From Odontesthes bonariensis (lineage: Eukaryota; Chordata; Actinopteri; Atheriniformes; Atherinopsidae), in the NCBI RefSeq assembly GCF_027942865.1, contig NC_134507.1, positions 35,021,711 through 35,085,710 of the forward strand: a stretch of 64,000 nt of DNA, written 5' to 3'. This document shows positions 55,710 through 64,000 of the stretch, piece by piece. The notes under the pieces were generated by a model that made no database searches, was not told where the DNA came from, and saw only the letters and a list, made by a program, of their open reading frames with translations. A program made the translations under genes and the position numbers. Every line of letters starts with the position of its first letter. The stretch's first letter is position 1.

Positions 55710-56310
55710 AGCGATTCACAACGCATTTGCGCATGGTACCAAGGGCGGAAGTAAGGCCACACCCCCACCCTCCGCTTTGCCCCGTCTTTCTCCTCCTAAT
55801 TTGCATTTAAAGCTGCAGGCCCTAAACAGCTCATTCTGAGGATCCTAAGAAAAACTCATTTTGGGACTGGCTGTAATTCTGCACCAAGGCAGAATGTTGC
55901 CTATATACAGTATAATACAGTATAAGGGGACCACTAAAGCCTCTAAAAATATATAAAAGCCTCCATTTATTTTCATGTCATAGGATCTTTAAAACAAAAT
56001 GATAGAACAAAATTATTGAAGCATATTCAGAATCAAACTCATTTCTGCATAGTCAGATTTGAAAACTTCATTTAGAACCAAATCAAAATGTTCTCTGCCG
56101 ACTCCACCAGATTCTTGTTCTACATGTCCCCAGCTACCTCTGGCGGTTTAATTTCTATAAATGGTGCACTCTCTGCTAGATGAAAGGCATGGAAATGTCC
56201 GATTCCTTCCGTGATCGGCAGTGATCGGCAATCGGGCAGATCATGATTTTGGTGATCGGTGATCGGTGATCGGTCCAAAAAATGCTGATCGGATCATCAC
56301 TAGTGAATAG

Positions 56311-58100
56311 TGTTGATTTTGGAGTTGAAGAAGTCCAAGAAGGCAGTACACTGATCGGTGGAGATGTCAGGAGGGAGGGTTTTAGGCGGTTGAAGCAAGC
56401 GGCTGACAGTTGAGAAGAGGACTCTGTTGTTTCCTGTACCAGTGTTGATGAGGTTGGAGTAGTATGAAGATTTGGCAGTGGTGAGGGCATCCTTGTAGTG
56501 ATGGAGGTGGTCTGAGTACGCTCCAATCGACGGCCAGTGGCTTTGAGCTGGCGAAGCTCAGGGGTGATCCAGGGAGCAGTGTGGGTAAATGAGACTGAGC
56601 GTTTTTTCAGGGGGGCCAGGGTGGTGAGAGAAAAGGAGAGGCAGTTGTTATAGTGAGTCACCAGGTCAGCCGGGGAGGATTCTGGGTGAGGGCTGGGGTA
56701 GGAGCTGATCAGGGTGGAGAGATCTGTGGTGTCGATGTGTTTGATGTTTCTGAAGAAGATGGTCCGTTGTTCTTTGGCTTTGTGTAGTTGGGTGTGAATG
56801 TCAAAAAGTACAGCTTTGTGGTCGGAAATGGGGAAATCAGTGACATTAAGGTTAGTGGGGGTGATGTCAGTACAGCAGATTAAGTCCAGTATATGACCTT
56901 TGTTATGGGTTGGGAGGTTGACATGTTGTGTGATACTAAGACAGTCCAGGAGTGATGTGAAGTCTTTAGCAAAGATACTAGATGGGTTGTCAATGTGGAT
57001 ATTGAAATCACAGAGGAGGATAACTGTGGGGGACATTGCACATACAGATGTTAATAGTGATGAGAATTCAGTGAGGAAGACAGCAGAGGGTTTTGGTGGT
57101 CTGTAGATAGTCACAATAATAGTTGGTTTGGGGCCTGTGAGTTTTATAGCTAAACATTCAAAAGAGGAGTTATGGGGGATTGTGACAGCAGTGACTTTGA
57201 TGTTATCACGGTGAAGGAAAGCGAGACCACCCCCCCCTTCCAGTAGCACGGGCTTTACTAATAAAAGAAAAACCAGGCGGGACAGCGGCGTTGAGATGGG
57301 AGAAGTCATGTGGTTGTTGCCAGGTCTCAGTGAGGCATAGAATATCCAGGTTGTGGTCAGCAATAAAGTCGGCGATCAACAGAGCCTTGTTACTGAGGGA
57401 TCTGATATTAAACAGACAGAATTTCAGACAGGTGAGTGGTATGTAATTGGTTGCAATGAGCAGCGGGGACAGTACACGGTGATTTTGGCGGAGGGCGGGG
57501 CTACTCATCGTGTACTCTGTGGCCGCCGTGGCAACGCGTACAGTGCTGGGAAGGGGACGGAGCCTAGTGGACCAGAAGGAGCGGATGTTTGTATTGCTGT
57601 TGTGTTGAGTGTAGTGAAAGTTCTGTCCAGAGCCTCGGTGGATGTATCTTGGTCGTTTGAGAATGTAGTGATGGGATACAAGCTGGGGTGGGGGGGTCCT
57701 TGAGAAGGTCCAGAGATGTAACACCTCCGCTGCCGAGTAACGGAGCGGCGGAGATGCGCTCGCGAGAGTCAAGCACAGCGCAATCCAGAGGAACAGATTA
57801 AAAATCCATATGGTTTGAGATCGGCAGCAACGTAATCCAACAGTGGATGGTGAAGCCACAGAGCCAGCGCAACGGAGGCAGAGGAGTGGGGCGTGCTGGT
57901 TGTAGCTTCGCTTGAAACGGGGGGCGGCGTTGGGGATTATCAGCAGCAGGCTAGCCGGCCGGCAGGTGGACACCGTCGGTGTTACAGGGAGGCGGCGTCC
58001 CCCGCACTGACAGCAATCCACAGGAGCAGACGGGCTCCCAGGAGAGCCGGCAGGTTGGCAACGGACCGGCCCGAACCGGTGTGCTTCGAGGGGCACACCA
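56311..58100 (-). pseudogene. L2 leader and endonuclease region
   Basis: On the - strand LKFCLFNIRSLSNKALLIADFI, ILCLTETW, TIIVTIYRPP, VILLCDFNIHIDNP and FPISDHKAVLFD form the apurinic-type endonuclease that nicks the target DNA (about 56580-57450). Upstream comes a leader-type open stretch to about 58096. One frame change lies in the C run near 57228-57237 and another near 56520, so this half is not open throughout, unlike the RT half. Confidence 0.82.
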
Positions 58101-59720
58101 GTACAGATTTATCCAGCCACAGAGTGCGGAGAGGAGCCATAGGAGTCCCATACAGGTGAGCCCTGTACCGGTGTAGCTAGCTGCTGGCTAACGAGTGGCG
58201 AGGCAGTGGCAGCAAACAGGTAGAGACTGTTTGCTGCTGATTCGGTGTCGCAGAGTGCTAGGTCCCGCACCCGGACTTTCTCAAGCAAGCCGGTTCTAGT
58301 AGATGTGTTTAAAATCCAACGTTAAAACTAGACTTAAAAATAAAAATAGCGAATACAGTGTGGAGGCGCGGCAGCAGCTTGCCAGCGGTCCCTCCACCTG
58401 TCACTAATTAACTAGTTTAACTACTCTCAGTCAATGATGGACAACAGCAGGAGAAAAAGACAGAGAGAGAGGGTGAAGAAATAGACACGTTTGTCAGCAT
58501 GATTGTCATAGATCTTATTTAACCATTTGGCCCTGAGGTCTGATGGTAGCTTGCCAATGATCTCAACCAATGTGCGGTGACCACTGAGCTCTTCCTCACA
58601 CTTCATGGCAGCAAGCGTATCCTTACAGCCTCTCAGTTGGTCTGCGAAGTCTCTGAGTTGCACATTGTCACTTATCTCCTTAAAGTTCAAAACCTTTCCA
58701 ACCCAAGCTTGTGAGATGGAATGAGGATTTCTGAATCTTGTTCTTCGTCACTCAAGTGCCTCCTTGCTACCCGCACTAGGATTTGGGTTGTATAAGCAGT
58801 GACTTATGGCATCTCGAGCCTTTCCTTCGGTGTACTGATGTAGACGAGTTAACTCTTCTGGAGCAACTGACTCCTTGTCCACCATTGTGGTGAAAAGCCT
58901 CATGAACTTCCAATACTGGAGGGGGGTCACCATCAAACTTGACCATATCCCTTGGTGGGAGCCTAAGAGAGTCTACTTGGTCTTGATACTGCTGCCTTGA
59001 AAACTCTAGCAATTGTGATATTGAATCCCTAAATATTGGCGAAAGTGACGGTTTTGTCATTGCAGGGATCCTGCCAGCTCTCGGTGTAGAATAGAAATCT
59101 GCAGTCAGGGCTTGCTTCTTTTGTTCATTGTGTAGCATCTGTGCATCTCGCTCGGCCTTGCGATGCATTCGCTGGAGTTCCAGCTCAAACTCCTCTTTGT
59201 TGCATTGATGCAGCATTTCAAAGTTTTCCTGTTCCCTCTTTCACAGAGCTTGTAGCATCTCTAGCTCTCCTGACACAGAATTTTCATCATTTGTGTCGGC
59301 TTGAGGTTCATTGACTAAATCATTTTGGTTTGTGACATCTAACTCTTCATCAACATCTGGATGATCGTCAACTCCATTTTTCACTTCATGCAGCCAGGCT
59401 AGAGCCTCGTGACGCACATCATGAACGCTCATCAAGATAAGCCTCTCATAGGCATCAAACTCTTCTTTGTCAATGTCATCAGTGAGTCTATCATGATAAC
59501 ATCTGTGTGCATCTTGAAGTTATGTGAGGGCTAGGTCGAGGCTTTCCAATGCTGCTTTCAACTCTTCAGGTTTGTTTTCTCGGATTTTTACATTCACAGC
59601 CATTATCATCTTGGTTACAGCTGCTTTAGCTTGTCCTCACCTCCTTTTCAGTGTTGTAAGGTCCTTTTCTCCTGCAGAATCTTTGGCTTCAGATATGGTT
59701 GCCACTCGTGTTTAACTTTA

Positions 59721-60060
59721 TGTTACGAATAACACAAGGTAGTTCTTTGTTGTTGTTGTTGTTTATTGCCTTGTGAATTACACGGTCAAACACGGTCAAA
59801 ATTTTAGCATTTTTTAGCATTCAAATACACACAAATTTTAAACCATACATTTTAAAGCTTCACAGTAAAACATATGAACATATCACAGCCAAAGTTGAGC
59901 TGGCTTTAACTCACATTTTACAAAATTATAATCCACATATAATTTCCCTTTGAACACATCATCCTCAATCTGTTTGGTGAACTAAACAAGTGCTAACATT
60001 TCGCTAACTAGCCGCTAACATAAAAAAAACCCTTAGAAACAGCTAGTATATTTCAATAGC
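59721..60060. other. Unassigned AT-rich stretch beside the BEL/Pao fossil
   Basis: It lies where the leader or LTR of the BEL/Pao element would be, but I see no second copy to prove an LTR. Confidence 0.35.
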
Positions 60061-60228
60061 TTAAAGCTGCTGTCGGCAACTTTTTTTTTGTCATATTAGC
60101 TTGAACTGTCATGGGATTCTGCAAGTAGAATATTAAATAGGCTGTTTAGGAAAAATAACTAAATCTGTAGCTCCCTCTGAAGCCTGTAATCATGCTTGCA
60201 AAAATCGAGCGCTCCCGGCTGTTTGTTT
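60061..60228 (-). mobile_element. Truncated TTAA-type MITE, relative of 26666-27029
   Basis: Starts TTAAAGCTGCTGTCGGCAAC and follows, inverted, the right half of the MITE at 26666-27029 (shared aatattaaataggctgttta and atcatgcttgcaaaaatcga). It stops at ggctgttt, so the other end is lost. Confidence 0.8.
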
Positions 60229-60570
60229 TGTTTTTTTTTAATTCAAGAAAGCACAAAGTAAGATACTTTAAATACAATATCTTGAATTGTTTTCTTTTCT
60301 TTTTAACTAAACAGAACCCATCCAACCACCCACAACACCCATATACAGCTGTAAAGGAAAAGGAAAGGGAAAAAAATAAATAAATAAATAAATAAAAAAA
60401 ATAAAAAAATTCATAAGCATAAATAGCAAAGTTAAATAAATAAACAATGCCATAAATTAAATAAATAGCTAAAAGAAAATAACATTAATAATGATAGTAG
60501 TTATGCTAGTAAGAATTAAAGTGTCCATAATGTAATGGCAAAATTAAGAAGAAAATAAATAAACAAACAC
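60229..60570. repeat. A-rich, (aaat)n low-complexity stretch
   Basis: Low-complexity A/T sequence with aaataaataaat runs at about 60375-60410. It is the target of the LINE inserted next. Confidence 0.6.
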
Positions 60571-60602
60571 TAATAATAATGAAAATAAAAATAATGACAG
60601 AC

Positions 60603-63600
60603 CACCTTACCGTGGTGGGGGGGTTTGCGTGCCCCAATGAGTCTGGGAGCTATGTTGTCTGGGGCTTTAAGCCCCTGGTAGGGTCACCCATGGCAAACAG
60701 ATCCTAGATGAGGGACCAGACAAAGAACAGCTCACAAGACCCCTATGATGAGTGATACGTTTGGACGCCGTGTTCCCTTGCCCGGACGCGGGTCACCGGG
60801 GCCTCCCCCTGGAGCCAGGCCCAGGGGTGGGGCCCGCCGGCGAGCGCCTGGTGGCCGGGTCTGTGCCCGTGGGGCTTGGTCGGGCACAGCCCGAAGAAAC
60901 GACACGGGTCCCCCTTCCTACGGGCTCACCACCCGTGGGAGGGGCCATGGGGGTCGGGTGCAATGTGAGCTGGGCGGCAGCCGAAGGCAGGGACCTTGGC
61001 GGTCTGATCCTCGGCTACTGAAGCTGGCTCTTGGGACGTGGAACGTCACCTCTCTGCTGGGGAAGGAGCCTGAGCTGGTGCGCGAGGCTGAGCGGTTCCG
61101 GCTAGATATAGTCGGACTCACCTCGACGCATGGCTTGGGCTCCGGAACCAGCCTCCTCGAGAGGGGTTGGACTCTCTTCCACTCTGGAGTTGCCCGCGGT
61201 GAGAGGCGTAAAGCAGGTGTAGGCATACTTATTGCCCCCCGGCTGTGCGCCTGTACATTGGGGTTCACCCCGGTAGACGAGAGGGTAGCCTCCCTCCGCC
61301 TTAGGGTGGGGGGACGGGTCCTGACTGTTGTTTGTGCTTATGCACCGAACGGCAGTTCAGAGTACCCACCCTTTTTGGAGTCCCTGGAGGAGGCACTAGA
61401 GAGTGCTCCTCCGGGAGACTCCCTCGTCCTGCTGGGGGACTTCAATGCTCACGTGGGCAATGACAGTGAGACCTGGAGGGGCGTGATTGGGAGGAACGGC
61501 CCCCCCGATCTGAATCAGAGTGGTGTTTTGTTGTTGGACTTCTGTGCTCGTCACGGATTGTCCATAACGAACACCATGTTCAGGCATAAGGGTGTCCATA
61601 TGTGCACTTGGCACCAGGACACCCTAGGCCGCAGCTCGATGATCGACTTTGTAGTCGTATCATCGGACTTGCGGCCGTATGTCCTGGACACTCGGGTGAA
61701 GAGAGGGGCGGAGCTGTCAACTGATCACCACCTGGTGGTGAGTTGGCTCCGCTGGTGGGGGAGGAAGCCGGTCAGACCTGGCAGGCCCAAACGTATTGTG
61801 ATGGTCTGCTGGGAACGGCTGGTGGAATCCCCTGTAAGGAGGAGTTTCAACTCCCACCTCCGGCAGAGCTTCAACCATGTCCCGGGGGAGGTGGGGGACA
61901 TTGAGCCCGAATGGGCCATGTTCCGTGCCTCCATTGTTGAGGCGGCCGACCGGAGCTGTGGCCGCAAGGTGGTCGGTGCCTGTCGTGGCGGCAATCCCCG
62001 AACCCGCTGGTGGACCCCAGTGGTGAGGGAGGCCGTCAAGCTGAAGAAGGAGTCCTATCGGGCCTTTTTGGCCAGTGGGACTCTGGAAGCAGCTGATGGG
62101 TACCGACAGGCCAAGCGGAACGCAGCCTCGGCGGTTGCTGAGGCAAAAACTCGGGCTTGGGAGGAGTTCGGGGAGGCCATGGAGAACGATTTCCGGACGG
62201 CCTCGAGGAGATTCTGGTCCACCATCCGGCGGCTCAGGGGGGGGAAGCGGTGCACCGTCAACACCGTGTATGGTGAGGGCGGGGCTCTGCTGACTTCAAC
62301 TAGGGACGTCGTGAGTCGGTGGGGGGAGTACTTCGAGGGCCTCCTCAATCCTACCGACACGCCTTCCGATGAGGAAGCAGAGTTGGGGAGCTCGGACGTG
62401 GGACCTCCCATTTCTGGGGCTGAGGTTGCCGAGGTGGTCAAAAAACTCCTCGGTGGCAAGGCCCCGGGGGTGGATGAGGTCCGTCCTGAGTTCCTCAAGG
62501 CTCTGGATGTTGTGGGGCTGTCTTGGTTGACACGCCTCTGCAGCATCGCGTGGACATCGGGGGCAGTGCCTCTGGACTGGCAGATCGGGGTGGTGGTCCC
62601 CCTCTTTAAAAAGGGGGACCGGAGGGTGTGTTCCAACTATAGGGGGATCACACTCCTCAGCCTCCCTGGTAAGGTCTTTTCGGGGGTACTGGAGAGGAGG
62701 ATCCGCCGGATAGTCGAATCTCGGATTCAGGAGGTGCAGTGTGGTTTTCGTCCTGGCCGTGGAACAGTGGACCAGCTCTTCACCCTCCGCAGGATCCTGG
62801 AGGGAGCATGGGAGTTCGCCCAACCTGTCTACATGTGTTTTGTGGACTTGGAGAAGGCGTTCGACCGTGTCCCTCGGGGACTCTTGTGGGGGGTGCTCCG
62901 GGAGTATGGAGTGCCGGACTCCTTGATATGGGCTGTTCGGTCCCTGTATGACCGGTGTCAGAGTCTGGTCCGCATTGCCAGCAGTTAGTCGGACATGTTT
63001 CCTGTGAGGGTTGGACTCCGTCAGGGCTGCCCTTTGTCACCGATTCTGTTCATAATTTTTATGGACAGAATTTCTAGGCGCAGCCAGGGCGTCGAGGGGG
63101 TCCGGTTTGGCGACCTCAGAATCGGGTCTCTGCTTTTTGCGGACGATTTGGTTCTGTTGGCGTCGTCAGGCCGTGACCTTCAGCTCTCACTGGAGCGGTT
63201 CGCAGCCGAGTGTGAAGCGGCTGGGATGACCATCAGCACCTCCAAATCTGAGACCATGGTCTTCGGCCGGAAAAGGGTGGAATGCTCTCTCCGGGTCGGG
63301 AATGAGATCCTTCCCCAAGTGGAGGAGTTCAAGTATCTCGGGGTCTTGTTCACGAGTGAGGGACGAATGGAACAGGAGATTGACAGACGGATTGGTGCGG
63401 CGTCTGCAGTGATGCGGGCTCTGCACCGGCCCGTCGTGGTGAAGAAGGAGCTGAGCCAGAAGGCGAAGCTCTCGATTTACCGGTCAATCTATGTTCCTAC
63501 CCTCACCTATGGTCACGAGCTGTGGGTAGTGACCGAAAGAACGAGATCGCGAATACAAGCGGCCGAAATGAGTTTCCTCCGCAGGGTGTCTGGGCTCTCC

Positions 63601-63956
63601 CTTAGAGATAGGGTGAGAAGCTCGGTCATCCGGGAGGGGCTCGGAGTAGAACCGCTGCTCCTCCGCATCGAGAGGAGTCAGATGAGGTGGCTCGGGCATC
63701 TGGTGAGAATGCCTCCTGGACGCCTCCCCGGTGAGGTGTTCCGGGCCCGTCCCACTGGGAGGAGACCCCGGGGAAGACCCAGGACACGTTGGAGAGACTA
63801 TGTCTCTCGGCTGGCCTGGGAACGCCTCGGGGTCCCCCCAGAAGAGCTGGAGGAAGTGGCCGGGGACAGGGACGTCTGGGTCTCTTTGCTCAAGCTGCTG
63901 CCCCCGCGACCCGATCCCCGGACCAGCGGAAGATAATGGATGGATGGATGGATGGA
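60603..63956 (+). mobile_element. RTE-like LINE, full length, 32-bp target duplication
   Basis: The element starts CACCTTACCGTGGTGG and ends in a (TGGA)n tail at about 63937-63956. A perfect 32-bp direct repeat flanks it (60571-60602 and 63957-63988). This proves target-primed insertion and suggests a recent event. The family is the very abundant teleost LINE with a tetranucleotide tail that I place near RTE/RTE-X by eye. Confidence 0.9.
60745..63936 (+). CDS. RTE-like LINE protein, endonuclease and RT, one in-frame stop
   Basis: A single frame of 1064 codons is open except for one TAG at 62986-62988 (between RIASS and SDMFPV), where relatives usually have a Lys or Arg codon. The N-terminal endonuclease has [22 protein letters not shown] and [10 protein letters not shown] (residues ~90-340). 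The RT has [47 protein letters not shown] and [12 protein letters not shown] (~620-800). A C-terminal tail follows with [16 protein letters not shown]. No separate ORF1 is seen. The start ATG at 60745 is the first in frame but unproven. Confidence 0.88.
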
Positions 63957-64000
63957 TAATAATAATGAAAATAAAAATAATGACAGACAATGGGGGCATT

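Larger units (their letters stand above)
49427..55988 (+). mobile_element. Kolobok DNA transposon, 6.56 kb, two genes
   Basis: The ends read AGGTCCCATGGCATGAAA and, on the other strand, AGATCCTATGACATGAAAA, with TTAA at 49423-49426 and 55989-55992. TTAA duplication, such ends and a THAP-first transposase define Kolobok. It carries the transposase gene (49765-54587, +) and a P2X7-ballast-like gene (54568-55709, -), tail to tail. The differences between the two ends show some ageing, yet the transposase frame is intact. Confidence 0.88.
48955..56302. mobile_element. hAT element (BED-type), split by a Kolobok element
   Basis: The ends TAGTGATGCTCCGATC and, on the other strand, TAGTGATGATCCGATC are hAT-like and are flanked by gtgaatag at 48947-48954 and 56303-56310, an exact 8-bp target duplication within the L2 LINE. 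Without the Kolobok it is about 780 bp long. At about 49140-49190 (+) it encodes MTSPVWNFFKVCQKDVKL, the start of a BED finger, so it is a deletion derivative of a ZBED-type hAT. Confidence 0.9.
47140..58430 (-). mobile_element. L2 LINE, near full length, split by a hAT element
   Basis: The 3' end lies at 47140-47158 as an (AAT)n tail. Taken without the insertion at 48955-56302 the LINE is about 3.9 kb. Its 5' part (56311-58430) holds the leader and the endonuclease, its 3' part (47159-48954) the RT. It lies in the BEL/Pao fossil. The 5' border near 58430 is approximate. Confidence 0.85.
46290..59720 (-). mobile_element. BEL/Pao LTR retroelement (fossil), split by an L2 LINE
   Basis: Two blocks on the - strand belong to the same kind of element. 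58430-59715 is a Gag-like region with QYWKFMRLFTTMVDKE, LRDFADQLRGCKDTLAAMKC and LVEIIGKLPSDLRAKWLNKI. 46290-47139 is the following part, with a CLKCLERHF knuckle-like motif and the region before the protease. The L2 LINE sits between them in a way that keeps order and strand. No LTRs were identified; 59730-60060 might hold remains. The element is broken in many places and looks old. Confidence 0.75.

Noticed and set aside
61725-62823. Long - strand frames over the RTE-like LINE
   Set aside because: They are GC-rich shadows of the LINE protein on the + strand.

Overview
The window looks like a piece of teleost fish genome: intron-containing genes, vertebrate U1, U2, U5 and 5S RNA genes in tandem arrays, and a dense load of elements typical of bony fish (L2, CR1/Rex1-like and RTE-like LINEs, a Tx1/L1-like LINE, Gmr1-type Ty3/gypsy, BEL/Pao, hAT, Tc1, Harbinger, Helitron and Kolobok). 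Most of the 64 kb is mobile DNA, with short stretches of host-like sequence between.

Layout. 1-9000: a Tx1/L1-like LINE on the + strand, split by a Gmr1-type LTR retrotransposon on the - strand (798-7856) and by a small hAT MITE (8523-8924). 9000-10861: three U1 snRNA genes in a ~725 bp tandem array, the last cut short. 12235-14339: a broken five-exon gene on the - strand whose last exon resembles the DUF6729 family. 14594-18857: two and a half units of a 1695 bp array carrying 5S rRNA, U2 and U5 snRNA (all - strand) plus a 5'-truncated 5S in the opposite orientation. U1, U2 and U5 share a PSE-like element about 45-65 bp upstream. 20.5-31 kb: transposon remnants, three in-phase exons of an unrecognised gene, a Helitron remnant, an L2/CR1 ORF1 with an esterase-like domain, and a duplicated block with a tRNA-Pro gene. 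31.1-34.6 kb: a CR1/Rex1-like LINE. 35.7 kb: a tRNA-Lys-like gene. 37.9-38.8 kb: a compact gene for a small secreted protein of 134 residues. 41.3-41.9 kb: two exons encoding a BED finger.

46.3-59.7 kb is the most striking region, a nest of elements. A BEL/Pao fossil is split by an L2 LINE. The L2 is split by a hAT element (8-bp target duplication). The hAT is split by a 6.56 kb Kolobok element (TTAA duplication). The Kolobok carries in one intron a CR1/Rex1-like LINE scrap. Its transposase reads open through 11 exons (705 residues, THAP domain first), with canonical splice sites and matching phases. On the opposite strand it carries a second gene encoding a Cys-rich module like the intracellular (ballast) domain of the P2X7 receptor. 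The two genes converge and their last coding bases overlap by 20 bp.

60.6-63.96 kb is a nearly intact RTE-like LINE with a perfect 32-bp target duplication and a single in-frame stop.
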